Assembly: GCF_905475465.1 (NCBI RefSeq)
Contig: NC_062236.1
Coordinates: forward strand, 3,854,001-3,918,000
Origin: Pieris napi
Taxonomy: Eukaryota > Arthropoda > Insecta > Lepidoptera > Pieridae
Direction of reading: 5' to 3'
DNA length: 64,000 nucleotides
Made by a program: the position numbers and the translations under genes. Each line of letters opens with the position of its first letter. Within the stretch, counting starts at the first letter, position 1. The notes beneath the pieces were generated by a model. That model had not been told where the DNA came from. It ran no database searches and saw only the letters and a list, made by a program, of their open reading frames with translations. Positions 1 through 11,147 of this stretch are shown here, one piece after another.

Positions 1-2779
1 ATTATTCTTCACATACTAAAATTAAATATGGCAATAACGCAATAATTTTGAAACTTTACCCGACGTGACGACATTTTGAAGTAAAAACTTGAATCAGACT
101 AAAGTTATCTTTTAAATAAATTAACGTAAGAGATAAGAATTATTATCAAGTTACTTCAGAAAAATACAAGATATCGAATATTTTCATCATTCATTGAGAT
201 TGATTTGAAGTAAACAAAAACCTGATAGTTATTTTTCGTTTTATCGAAAAAATAATGTTTAATTAATTTAGTAACAAATAGCTTTGCTAAGTATTTTAAA
301 TATCGAACAACGCATCAATAGATTTATTGCACGTCTAAGGTCATAAAGGTTAGGATGTATTATCTAATAAGAACTACTTAGCCGAATAGGACTGTGTTTA
401 ATTTATTAATCAAATAATATAAATAGTATACTATATACTGTACGACTGCTCATGATATACATGAAATAGGAAGCCAGTGAGTGCCAACATTGGCTGACAG
501 AATTTCAAGGGCAAACTCTCAAGGACAATGTTTCTGCAAATGGAAACAAATTCCTAAATATTTTTTTGTTATAAATATCCTTCAAAGAGGAGTTCATTTT
601 TATAGAAAAATCCGCAAAATTAAAATAAACTTACCCACCTCTTGACAGCTGGCCTGCGTAATCAAGGAATTGGACAAAAATTTAAACATTACAGTGATTT
701 TTGTCACTACACAATAATTCTTGGGTTTCGATAGAAAATATTATAACTTAGAATCGGTGTAAAGTTCGCTTGTCCTGATATTACGTCACAACAACAGAAA
801 ATAATACGAATCTATTTTAGTTGTTCACGCAGTATACTCATGATCAAACACCGTCCGCCGGGTGTTGCAGAATTCAGAAATGCAAAATGCCAAATTGAAA
901 CTACTCACAAGTAGTGTTGTGAAACAACACAAAATTATCGATTAATTAATAGCAATGTTAACTTGTCGATAGTTAAAATAAAAAATCGACTATAGTACTT
1001 TCAGTGTTGCATCGGTGTTTTTGTTCTCCATTAATATTAAAGATTTGTTTTAAGATTTATTTGCGCTTTCACCTGCCAGATCTAACGTCATTCTTATTAT
1101 TTATTCTATTTTTTTGTTCAAGCTGTTTGAATTTAATAAAACATAAGTTGACAAGTACTAAATTAGAGATTTTACTTTATTTCAGGCTGTCAGGTTAATT
1201 TACAGTAACATTAGGAGTATTATGTTTCTGTATTAATAATTCAATAGTTATTAGTCACTAGAGATGTCGAAACTTGCTCAAGATTTTTAAATCCTGTGTT
1301 TTATAAGTGGCAACACTTCAAATACGAAACATCTATACTGTTCGTTTATACGAATAGTAGTATGGAAATTCAAAGTATAGCGACACCAACCGATATATAG
1401 GCCGTAAATCAGTAAAAAACGGGAATCTCCTTGGAAAACCCCAAGTGTAGCGAAATATTTTAATAATACTGGGGAATAATTATTGTATTTTATCCGAGGG
1501 GAAGTCTAGCGAATGTGAATGACCGACCTTATTATTGGTAATGTTAACTACGATTAGACATAATTCTTAATAGCAGATTAAAAATAGATTATCACTTTGA
1601 ATATCATTAACATGATGTAATTTTATTCGACCCCATTTAACTTAGTTAATCTGACTAGTGTGTTATACATTAATAATATTATGTCACAGTTTTAAGATTT
1701 CTACAGATTATATTTTAAAATTAATGATTCACTTTCAATTAAAAAAAAATAGTCGGTCATTGTTGAGTTGAATTAATATAATACATTAAAATGATTGAAA
1801 TAAGGATATGTAAATTATTATAATAGATATTCACACATGAATAAAAATATAAATACCTTCCCGTAATTATTAAAAAGTCAATGTTGAAATCTTAACGTTG
1901 CTGTAGGTACTTCATAATTGAATAAAAAAATTGTTAACGAATCAAAGTTAATTGTGAATTCTGCTACTTAATTTTGTATAAAACATTATGGTCGATTATA
2001 ATATTAAGGTATATATTAATAATATGTTACTGTTTTTCAATTGTACCTATATACATAGAAAATATTATAACTTAGGGTGGGGCTGAGACATAATACAAAC
2101 AATACTGTTTGAATAGAATCTTCATAGTTCATCATTTCTTTTTATTAAATTTTCTCCTTTTACAATTAATTAATTAACAGATTCAACTTCCCCTAACTAT
2201 AACTCTTGTAATAATTTATATAATGCTATTTCTAAACTTTATATTTAGGTTGAATTTTTCATTAGGGTTAAGGTTTTAAAGAGTAATTTATGCATTGTAT
2301 ATTTATATACCATGTCATATCATTTAAACTAATACTAGGATGACTAGCGCGGACTACGAATGTGACAACATGGTTGTTGTCACAGTCTACTTTTCTAGTG
2401 GTTCATTCATATTTTAACAGATGGCGTTGCTTGTGTCTTGCCAAACATAATTTTAGGTTTGGAGTATGAAATTATGATTGTTTTTAGGATTACTAAAAGT
2501 TAAGTTTCAAAAACAAGAATAATATTTATTTATTTATTTTTATGTACGTATTCAAATATAGAAGTTGAACAAGTAATTTGGTCGTTTTGGTGCTATTTAA
2601 TAATCTTTTTATTTCTTATAAGCAGTTAGTAAAAAATAGTGGTATGCTTTTATTAGAAAATATTAGAGGATGGTGCAAAGTATAATAATATTTACTTGAA
2701 ACGTTTAATTTCTAATTTATATTGTCTGTTTCACATAATATTATTGTGTAAGTAATAACTAGTAAGCAAGTAAGTTCAG
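1..2779. other. AT-rich stretch without a recognisable gene
   Basis: No open frame longer than 64 codons is present and none resembles a protein I know. The sequence is AT-rich with many stops in all frames. A short string, ATAGAAAATATTATAACTTA, occurs near 731 and 2058 but is too AT-rich to mean much. If the gene at 3236 has an upstream exon, its promoter may lie here, but I cannot point to a convincing TATA box or initiator. Confidence 0.6.
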
Positions 2780-3059
2780 CAGTGTTGGCCTAGTGGCTTC
2801 AGCGTGCCGCATACATCCCTGAGGTCGTGTGTTCGATTCCCGGCTGTGCACCAATGGAATTTCTTTCTATGTGCGCATTTAACATTCGCTCGAACTGTGA
2901 AGGAAAACATCCAAAAAAGTCGACGGCGGGTATCAGGCACAGAAGGCTGATCACCTACTTGCCTTATTATACGTAGATTGATAAATTATCATGTAACAGA
3001 TACAGAAATCTGAGGCCCAGACTTAAAAAAGGTTGTAGTACCACTGATTTATTTTTTTA
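2780..3059 (+). repeat. SINE-A copy, near full length
   Basis: This is a tRNA-derived SINE. The head starts AGTGTTGGCCTAGTGGCTTC (A-box-like), is followed by a B-box-like GTTCGATTCCC, and continues through the family body (CACCAATGG, TGTGCGCATTTAACATTCGC, GAAGGAAAACATC, CTGATCACCTACTTGCC). It ends in CCACTGATTTATTTTTTT. The same sequence recurs about a dozen times in the window. This copy ends about 175 bases upstream of the gene at 3236, so it sits in that gene's promoter or presumed 5' intron. Confidence 0.9.
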
Positions 3060-3203
3060 TTAATTACTAGTAATACGTTTAATGTTATTTTTACCTTATG
3101 TTGGAATTTGGAGGACAGTTAAAAAATTTTATTTTACCCTATCAGTCAGTTGTTATTTACATCATACCGATGTAAGAGGTACTATTTTATATAGCATTTT
3201 GAT

Positions 3204-3223
3204 AATTAATGTGATTGTTACAG
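3204..3223 (+). other. candidate 3' splice site before the transferase gene
   Basis: ATTAAT (a branch-point-like string) is followed by GTGATTGTTACAG and then AAAGAAGGAGACATGG. TTACAG is a reasonable insect acceptor, although the pyrimidine tract is weak. If it is used, the coding exon begins at 3224, 12 bases before the first ATG, and a non-coding first exon lies upstream. This is inference from motif only. The purine run AAGAAGGAG also resembles a Shine-Dalgarno site, but it is too close to the ATG to count as evidence of bacterial origin. Confidence 0.4.
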
Positions 3224-3235
3224 AAAGAAGGAGAC

Positions 3236-4825
3236 ATGGACGTAAGTGTGATGGCACCAAGTGCCATGGTGGTTACACCACATCACCTGGCTACTCAAAC
3301 TGCCATAATGATATTACGACAGGGTGGGACAGCTATTGAAGCAATGGTTGCCGCTGCAGCGACAATAGCGGTTGTGTACCCTCATATGAATAGTATAGGA
3401 GGTGATAGTTTCTGGCTGATTCTACCACCAAATGGTGAACCCATAGCGATTGATGCGTCTGGTCCGGCAGGAAGCTTAGCTGATCTGAACTTTTTTCAAG
3501 GCATTAATAAAATTCCAGACAAAGGTCCAAAGTCTGCGATTACAGTAGCAGGAACAGTTGCAGGCTGGGATGCGGCATTGAGATATCTAACGGAATCTGG
3601 TTATCAACCGATGCCTGTCGCTAATCTTCTATCAGACGCCATAGCGTACTCTGAACATGGTTTTCCAATTTCATCATGCCAGGCAAAAGCAAATGAAATA
3701 TTTAAGACAAGGCTAACAAATTTTACTCAAGACTTCAAAGATATATTTTTTCCTGATGGTAGAGTTTTGAAAACTGGGGATCTTTTGTATCAGAAAAAGT
3801 TAGCAAACACTTTTAAAGATCTTGCAAATAACGGATTGGATAGTTTCTATCGTGGCACTGTAGCTCAATCAATAGTAGAAGATATGCAAACTCTCGGTAT
3901 GCCTATAACAGAATCCGACCTTTTTAATTATAATGCTATACGATGTCGCCCTTTGAGGCTGCAACATTCGCATGGTGAGTTATTAAACTTACCACCACCT
4001 ACACAAGGGGTACTTTCGCTATCCATACTTGGTATGTTAGACGACTTACACATTGATGGAAAACATGAAGGTGAATTTATTCATGCCGCTGTTGAAGCTA
4101 CAAAGCAGGCATTTAAATTGCGCGATACATACATAACTGATCCTAGATATATGAATGTTTCTGCTCAATCATTGCTTTCGAAAAGTAATATCTTTGAAAT
4201 GGCAAGCCACATAGATCTAGAAAGGGCTTCACCCGAAGGAAATGGAGATGGGCCAGGTGACACAATTTGGATGGGTATTATGGATAAGGAAGGATTTTCA
4301 GTATCTTTTATACAAAGTATATTCCACGAATATGGAAGTGGCGTAGTGCTACCTAAGACTGGTATTTTGTGGCAGAATAGAGGTGTTTCATTTAATTTAA
4401 ATCCGGGCAGTTTAAGATTTATAGTACCGGGAAAAAAACCTTTTCACACTCTTAACCCAGCTGCTGCAATATTGAACGATGGAAGAGTTATGGTATACGG
4501 AACTCGTGGTGGAGATGGCCAACCCCAAACTCAAACAGCAATTTTTCACAGATATGTGGTCCAAGGAAAGAATTTACAACAATCTGTTTACGACCCACGA
4601 TGGGCATATGGGCCATTTACTATGGATCCTACGAGTATATTGCGTCTTGAAAATAGATTTTCTCAAGAAACCATAAATTATTTAAAGGATAGAGGTCATG
4701 TTATGGCAATGTTGCCTGCGTTTACTGAAATGGTTGGACAAGCTGGTGCTCTAGTTCGACATACAAATGGTGTATTAGAAGGAGCCTGGGATGTGCGGAG
4801 TAACGGATTTGCTGCTGGTTTCTAG
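3236..4825 (+). CDS. bacterial-type gamma-glutamyltransferase family enzyme (YwrD / acylase-like)
   Basis: The 529-residue protein reads through without introns. The family consists of N-terminal nucleophile hydrolases made as one chain that cuts itself before a threonine; members act on gamma-glutamyl compounds such as glutathione, or on acyl side chains. Visible landmarks are the N-terminal motif VTPHHLAT (14-20), GGDSFW (55-60), the self-cleavage site GDT with presumed catalytic Thr343, GSGVVLPKTGILWQNRG just after it, KPFHTLNPA (His404-Thr405 where classical enzymes have two serines), and YGTRGGDGQPQTQ with Gly425-Gly426 as likely oxyanion hole. The predicted subunits are about 342 and 187 residues. 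Length and absence of a signal peptide fit the bacterial YwrD-like branch, not the membrane-anchored animal enzymes. The arginine that binds substrate carboxylate in classical enzymes is not seen; the aligned stretch reads DASGPAG (73-79), so substrate may differ. Start: the frame opens at a TTG (3215), and the first ATG is 3236. Met6 (3251) is an alternative start. A polyadenylation signal follows. The family call is firm; substrate and horizontal origin are inferred. Confidence 0.93.
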   Translation: MDVSVMAPSAMVVTPHHLATQTAIMILRQGGTAIEAMVAAAATIAVVYPHMNSIGGDSFWLILPPNGEPIAIDASGPAGSLADLNFFQGINKIPDKGPKSAITVAGTVAGWDAALRYLTESGYQPMPVANLLSDAIAYSEHGFPISSCQAKANEIFKTRLTNFTQDFKDIFFPDGRVLKTGDLLYQKKLANTFKDLANNGLDSFYRGTVAQSIVEDMQTLGMPITESDLFNYNAIRCRPLRLQHSHGELLNLPPPTQGVLSLSILGMLDDLHIDGKHEGEFIHAAVEATKQAFKLRDTYITDPRYMNVSAQSLLSKSNIFEMASHIDLERASPEGNGDGPGDTIWMGIMDKEGFSVSFIQSIFHEYGSGVVLPKTGILWQNRGVSFNLNPGSLRFIVPGKKPFHTLNPAAAILNDGRVMVYGTRGGDGQPQTQTAIFHRYVVQGKNLQQSVYDPRWAYGPFTMDPTSILRLENRFSQETINYLKDRGHVMAMLPAFTEMVGQAGALVRHTNGVLEGAWDVRSNGFAAGF

Positions 4826-4865
4826 TCTAAAAATAATATAAACATTGTTATATTTGAAACTCTTT

Positions 4866-4871
4866 AATAAA
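4866..4871 (+). terminator. polyadenylation signal of the transferase gene
   Basis: AATAAA lies 40 bases after the TAG stop at 4823-4825. It is the first such hexamer downstream, giving a very short 3' UTR, which fits a compact expressed gene. In AT-rich DNA the hexamer also arises by chance. Confidence 0.6.
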
Positions 4872-5242
4872 ATGTAAATTATAATGGTTTTTTGCAACCC
4901 TAATACCAAACTTACCTGAATTGCAGATTCACATAAAAGTCGTTTCAGGGTTCATGCTCCGATATCACAGACCCAAAACTGTCAAACAACGTAACTAGGA
5001 AACTGTCAAGTGACCCTAAAGTTCGCGGACGACTTAATATGTATCTAATAAGCCGTGAATCCTCAAATGAAGACGAATGCGTCCACTTCATTATTCCGAG
5101 AGTTTAATTTAGCGCTCTCTCAGACCATTCATCCGCATTAGCGCCAGTCGGTGACAAATTAAAGGATTTATAGCCTTTTTATACAATATACTGTGCTTAT
5201 ATGTTTCGCAATTCCCTCGATACCTACTTATATAAAATGAAA
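4872..5242. other. intergenic, nothing recognised
   Basis: This is the downstream flank of the transferase gene. It has no open frame of note and no repeat that I recognise. Confidence 0.5.
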
Positions 5243-5310
5243 GCCTTCGGTGAGCGGTTAGTGCAATTCTCAGTCCTAAGAATTGGTGAGTTCGAACCTT
5301 GCGCATTAGG
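5243..5310 (+). repeat. tRNA-like SINE head, eroded
   Basis: GGTTAGTGCAATTCTCAG followed by GTGAGTTCGAACCTTGCGC has the spacing of a pol III A box and B box. It does not fold into a clean cloverleaf, and no intact SINE body follows, so it is probably a decayed SINE head and not a tRNA gene. Confidence 0.35.
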
Positions 5311-5473
5311 GATTATTTATTAAATTTTTATATTTATTAATACGGTTCGATTTCCGATTGTCCAAAGCGTATTGGTTTCATACTTAGTGGTAAGAGTCGC
5401 GTGAATATCGGCGGCGTTCAGGCATTAGGTGAATATGCAGTATAAGAAAATCGATGGTAAATAATACTATCAC

Positions 5474-5722
5474 ATAGTGTTCTCCTAATGGCCTCAGCGT
5501 GCGACTGTCATCCCGGTGGTCGTAGGTTCGATCCTCGGCTGTGCACCAATGGACTTTCTTTTTATGTGCACATTTAACATTGGCTCGAACGGTGAAGGAA
5601 ATCATCGCGAGCAAACCGGCTTGCCTTGCGGTGATTAGGCACAGAAGGCTCATCGCCTACTTGATTAACAAATGATCACGAAACAAATATAGAAATCTGA
5701 GGCGCAGACCTAAAAAGGTCTG
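5474..5722 (+). repeat. SINE-A copy
   Basis: Matches the copy at 2780 from the head (AATGGCCTCAGCGTGCGACTG, B box GGTTCGATCC) through CACCAATGGACTTTC and GGCACAGAAGGCTCATCGCC to GACCTAAAAAGGTC. The last part (GCGCCACTGATTT) is missing. Confidence 0.88.
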
Positions 5723-8084
5723 AATAATTTTAATATATTTACCAGTGTTCAATTTCTAGTAACAGAACGCATTATTGATTAAACCACATTATTAATATGT
5801 CAAAAATATCAATAAACAATACTTATTTAATAAATTATTTCAATCGTCATAATTTATTTCATTTCATCGCGTGAGAGAAAAATAACAATAAATGCATAGC
5901 TCATTTCGTGAAATAAACCGCAAAATGATTTACTATGTGATTTCTGTTCATATTATAGTTTTTGGAACATTATAATGTAACAATAATTTTTTGATTTACG
6001 TCACAAACGTTCTTTGTTCGTACCTTATCGTTCCAATAAATGTGAGTTATGTTCGACCACAGCGTATATTTCAAAAAGATTCTCTAATTTAAAGTGTTCA
6101 TTTGAAGATAGCTATAATTTATTTTCTATTTTCTCGATTCATCTAACAAAGGCTTCGATAATAATGAGTTTTATGAAAGAAGTTTTTAACTTTTCTGTGG
6201 AATTGACAGTCGTAAGTTTAGCCTTATGACTAGAATTTCAGAACTCTCGCGAATTTTAGTTCATAACGGAATTTTTGATTTATATCTTTTAAAATTTGTT
6301 CAAGAAACTTAAATAAATCCGGGTGATTTGAAAATTTATTCAAAATAACATAACAATATCCATATTAAATTCATTTTAAATGGGCAGCCATTTTTTTATT
6401 TATTTAACTATGTGTCAGTTTTTAATTGAACATAGCCAGTATCGATTTTACAACAGTAAAACGTCGCTACATAAATAATTAAAACATTATATAACTTTTT
6501 CTATTGTCTACGCCCTGAATTGTAGATAACGTAAACTAGCCTTTTAGTCACCGCCGCTGCCATAAAATTCCTTATATAATATACCACCTATAATCTTTAT
6601 CTAAAGTGTTTATAAAACAATTTAGGTGCAGCTAGTGAGTAGGTATTAATATGTAGCCATCGATCCATCTTAGAGCACTTAGTATGCTACTTAGTGCCTA
6701 AGCAGCTACGAAGCGAAACACGTTAACTTCAATTAGCCATGTTGACGTTGACAAGTGCCTAGATTCTAGAATAATATCAACTCTAAAACGAGGGAAAACC
6801 TTTAAATAAAATTATAGATACTATTTTCTCATTACAAATAGCTAGTGCATGTGTTTTATAGTGACTTTTATTATATTATTGCTTTTTAGAGATCAAAAAA
6901 GTGATTTTAATATGACATATTAACCGTATTTTATTCACAATTTGTTATTCTTTCGCGCCATCATAGACATTGAGAGTGGTAATCCAGGTTACTTTAGAAT
7001 AATTATGTCCTATGGCTCTGTAGCTATCTGTGAAGAACACTACACGTAAAATTTTATTCATACAGTTCCCATGATTGCTTAGATGGTATGACAGAGGTTT
7101 TGGGTTCGAACCCAGGCTGCAAATGTTCAAAGGCTTAGAACCCACTTATAATTTATGGAAACAGATCATTAGTTTTACGTTGAAATAAATGTCTCTGTCC
7201 ATTTGCTTACAACAGCTGTTAGTTTAATATTATGTAATATTAAACTATTTTTTACAAAAGTACAAAAAATCCTTTTGAATAATAAATCTTACAGTTTGAA
7301 ATTATTTGTCATAGGAATATTCGACACAGATGTGTTTCATAATGACGTTTAATTAATCAAAAAATCACGGTAATTTCATTGAGCAATATTTAGTTTCGTT
7401 TCGTTTAACGATACTTGGTTGCAAATTTATCGTAATATGAAGACATCACTATACACAAACCTATTCTCTATAGTTTATTCATGACTAGAGACAATAGACT
7501 TAAATAAAAGCGGAATTGCTTAGACCATTTATTAATATGGCAGTTGGATGTATAAAGTTAGTTCAGACTTAAGTACACGATTCAAGTTTCCCTGTGACTT
7601 CTGTAAGTGGACGACAAGTTTTGTTTATTCTTGGTAGAGCCTTAGAAGTTACGATACGATCCAGTATCTAAACAGATATATGTATATAGATCAACTTCTA
7701 ATGAATGTGTTCATTTGCACTATATAATTCACAACTATTTTGACAAGAAAAAAAGAACAGTAAATTTGAAAATTTTAATTTGTCTGAAATTATTTCAAAC
7801 AATGATTGGTGTGCTTAACAGTAAGCAGTCATAGTTTCATTAGATCATTATAATGTGGTTTTACTAAATAATTGTGCATGTACTGCTAGAAGAGTGTTAT
7901 GGAGTGCATATTATTTACAATAGATGTATAGTTTAATTTCTAAAGTTACTACCTTTAGAATGTAAGTACAAAATGTAATTGTTTTTCCGTCAAATAAAGT
8001 GATTCTTATTGTATTTTTTGATTCTCTATTCGAAAATTAATGATTTATTTTCAGTTCTTTGCATACATAAGCATAAGTTATAAT
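5723..8084. other. AT-rich, no gene recognised
   Basis: Short open frames only, none resembling a known protein. Two small items stand out: a tRNA-like B box at 7101-7111 (listed separately) and a 13-bp perfect hairpin TAGTTTAATATTA / TAATATTAAACTA at 7220-7247 with a 2-base loop. Confidence 0.5.
7070..7140 (+). repeat. tRNA-like fragment with B box
   Basis: GATTGCTTAGATGGTATGAC followed by GGTTTTGGGTTCGAACCCAGG resembles the A-box and B-box half of a tRNA-derived SINE. The GTTCGAACCC core is palindromic, so the strand is uncertain. No acceptor-stem pairing is visible. Confidence 0.3.
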
Positions 8085-8150
8085 AATTAAACAATAAGGC
8101 AACGGGTGGCATCACCGCTTTCAAACGATCTCTTTCAGGAAACTTTTAAG
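8085..8150 (-). repeat. LINE-D 3' tail fragment
   Basis: On the minus strand this reads CCTGAAAGAGATCG, a pyrimidine-poor spacer, then CACCCGTTGCCTTATTG. The same segment, CCTGGAAGAAATCGCTTG followed by AAGGCCGCCCGTTGCC, occurs at 12296 and 30447. It is an eroded end of a non-LTR retrotransposon. Confidence 0.6.
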
Positions 8151-9554
8151 GACATTTTAAATTATATAAAAGAAATTACCCATGTTATAACGTACGTTGT
8201 AAAGTCGTGCACATTTCGCGAGTATAGGGAAGCTCTCACAAAGTTTCTATCTCCACAGTATTGTTTTAAACTTGAAACTTTGAGTTAAGGTTAAGCTGTG
8301 ACATTTCATAATTTACGGAAGATATGCTAAGTTTGTGTGAGTCTGACAGGCTTTTGCTTTTAATTTTTTTGCGAGACACTTTAGGAAATATTATGTTTCC
8401 AGCATCCCTGAAATCGTTGCGTACGTATGCTTCGTGTAAAAACTTACATGTAGAAACTATAATGTATGATTTAACTGGTCTACATAGATTAAATATTTTT
8501 TTGAATAAAATTGTGAACATAAATTCGTAGAAAACAGGGCACAAAGAAATGGGATAAACGGTTGAATTTATTTTTTCAAAGGACACAAGTTCAAGAGTGA
8601 GTGGTCACAATGTACTTCATAACAAAGGACACGGTAAAAAGTTTTACCTATTCTTAGTATAAGACTATTTTTAGGTCACATGAAAATAGCTGAGCCAGAT
8701 TCCATTTAGTTTCTCAAAGGCATACTTTTAGATTCAACTTGCCGGCTTAAATACCGTGCCTTTCTAGAATATCTGCAAATTTTAATGAGCCACGAAATTT
8801 AGGAGTTTTCTCTCATTCGAACGTTTCGCCCATACGTCTCACTAGAACTCTTTAAAATGCTTAAAACGTATTGCGTATAATTAATGGTAATGTGAGTTAT
8901 ATATAAGCTGGGCTGTGTATTAATGTGGATCAATTTAGTCTAAGTAATTATTATTTCACCAATTTTAAGCATTTCTTTATCATTATATACAAAATGTAAC
9001 AGGGAGTGATTTAATTTAGTTCTATTATGATATGTTATATTTAAGAGCCACACTATTGTATTAGGTTAGCCTGTAAAGATAGTCATGTGGAGAGAAAATA
9101 AATAAATAAATAAATTGACCAGTCGCTTACAGTCGGCTCCATAATCACATTGTCGATCGTCTTTCTATATCCAGGCAGGCATCTTTTTCTGTTTATTTGC
9201 ACATAAGACACGAGATTGTCTTTTGTCATAGAAGGCAATTTAACTAATTTTGTCGCGCACGGTGTGCAAAATGTCATTGTTACTCTTGAATTAGATTGTT
9301 TAATTTTTGGTTTTATTAACATTAACTGAAACCAAAATTATATCTATTTTTATTTTGTATGATTTTAAAACCTTACTTTTCGTGTATTAATGTACAAATA
9401 CACAGATACATAGTTTACAACAAGAAAACGTTTTAGAATTACTGCTTATTTTGATACAAATTTCGAGAAAAGAGTACACAAACTTAGTTATTATTCATAA
9501 TTTCAAGATGTCATGTGGCAAGCATCTAGTAAAACAAAAACTTGCGGTTAAAAA
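8151..9554. other. no gene recognised
   Basis: Contains a 106-codon open frame on the minus strand (8266-8586) that overlaps a 68-codon frame on the plus strand. Neither shows a motif I know and the region carries no repeat I recognise. I do not call either a gene. Confidence 0.45.
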
Positions 9555-9772
9555 ATGGCGGAAAGAGTTCGTTCACCAACTGAGCGTTTCCTAAAACATT
9601 TTCTGCCGCGCACCCGACTATGTGGAACCAGCTGCCCCTCAAGGTATTTCAACCTACCGCCAAACCAATACGCCCGTTCCGTCAAAAAAATAGGGCACCG
9701 CTTGAAAGCCGGTGAAACTCGTGGGCGTAGAATAAGAGTGTCCATGGCTGTGGTATGACTTATCATCAGACT
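9555..9772 (+). pseudogene. LINE-B 3' end (reverse transcriptase C-terminus and 3' UTR), decayed
   Basis: The plus strand keeps the family pattern: TGAGCGTTTC, then CCGCGCACCCGACTATGTGG (the 'PRT..LW' motif that closes many non-LTR reverse transcriptases), then GTGTCCATGG and the eroded 3' UTR. Better copies at 60500 (minus) and 25183 (plus) show ERFLR..PTTTMW..LP.EVF and DLGSFKKRAYQFLKGRQRT. The LINE sense strand is plus here. Confidence 0.7.
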
Positions 9773-9839
9773 CAAACTTTTAAAGTGAAACTTTTATTAC
9801 ATCGTTTCAAACTTTTTCGTCTTTGTGTTGCATGTCGCG

Positions 9840-9945
9840 TGACGTTCGGCCGCGGAGTAGGGATAAAGTGAAAGACGCTCCTCATAGCAGCCATGGCCAA
9901 TATAGCGGCGCCTATAGTTCGCAGCAGCTGACCGTGTAGTGTATA
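9840..9945. other. short CpG-rich island in AT-rich DNA
   Basis: GACGTTCGGCCGCGGAG and AGCGGCGCCTATAGTTCGCAGC stand out against the AT-rich flanks. It could be a 5' exon or promoter, or a fragment of an unrecognised transposon. No open frame or splice pattern decides between these. Confidence 0.25.
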
Positions 9946-10834
9946 GATTATTATTTAATATGTGTATATAATCTAAATCATTGTTAAGTATTATGTAAGT
10001 CGTAGGTAGGTACTCTCTAAGACACAGAGTTCAATAGAAATATTAGTTGGAGACTTAGTCTACTTTTATTATTTCCCATTATCATTCCAATTTTCCAAAT
10101 ATAAAATTAAGATTGATAAAGCGATTTTTATACCCTTAATGGAGTATTATTCCAATTTTTTTTAATTAAATGTCTATAATGTGAAAAAAGTTTAACTTTT
10201 ACCGTGGTTTCATAAAACCACACAATCCTTTTTTTTTATAAAACTGATTTTATGAAATTGCCAATACTTCTCGTCCGTTTAAGGTCATGTTAATCTGTGT
10301 TATGTAGGTACCTATTATTTTAATTCTTAACCATACAATGTTACCTGTGAATAAATAACAATGCTATTGTAAGCAAGGGTAAACTTTATTCAGAGTGACG
10401 CGTCACAGTAACAATACAGATTTAAGTTGAGATTATATTTAGTTCTAAGCATTTACAAGCAAAGAAACGTCTTTTGTACTTCAAATGTAAGGTTGAAGCA
10501 ACATATAACTTATGTATTCAAGAAGGTTAACAAAGGCATGGAGATACGACTTACCTACACGCTAGGAATATTACAGTAAATTTCCACTTTTTATTTCAAA
10601 TAAATGTAAAAATAGTTTTCATTTAGGTTTTATTACGCATTTGAAATTTTTGTTCAATCACTGACATTATTGAGATGTACTTGAAACATCGTACCTGTTT
10701 TATAAGTTTAAGATATAAAAATATGTTCCATAACTGAAACAAAAATTTAATTTTGAAAATTTGGTGGTATTAATAAATCTTACACAAAAAACCTATCGAT
10801 AGAGGTCGTGCGTTTGAACAAATATCTTGGCGTC

Positions 10835-10960
10835 TATCTATTTATTTAATATATTTATTAAGATTTAACATTAACATAATAAAAAATTAACATAATTAAA
10901 TGAAAAGTAGGGTAAACTGGCAGCCTTATCGCTTTCGAGCGATCTCTTCCAGGTACTTAG
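10835..10960 (-). repeat. LINE-D 3' tail copy
   Basis: Read on the minus strand: CCTGGAAGAGATCGCTCG, AAGCGATAAGGCTGCC, then a long AT-rich stretch ending in an (AAAT)-like tail (TTTATTTA on the plus strand). It matches the copies at 12296 and 30447. Confidence 0.65.
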
Positions 10961-11147
10961 AAATAAAATGTATTAAATTAAATAAGGTAACCATGAAGTG
11001 CGAAAACACATAATACATATGGTTATTAAGACAAAACTAAAAAGGAACAAAAAAAACTGAACTAACAAAAAAAAAAACTGAACGATAAAAATTGCACATG
11101 AATAACGATAATTTTAGATTTTAGATAGATATTTATATCGGAATTAT

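Noticed and set aside
3224..3238. Shine-Dalgarno-like AAGGAG before the transferase ATG as proof of bacterial origin
   Set aside because: The spacing to the ATG is only two bases and a purine run is easily found by chance; a splice-site reading fits better.
3082..3339. 85-codon plus-strand frame overlapping the start of the transferase gene
   Set aside because: It is out of frame with the clearly conserved enzyme and its sequence has no motif. It is a shadow of the real gene and its upstream intron or promoter.
8266..8586. 106-codon minus-strand frame
   Set aside because: Overlaps a frame on the other strand, has no recognisable domain, and its length is within chance for a 64-kb AT-rich window.
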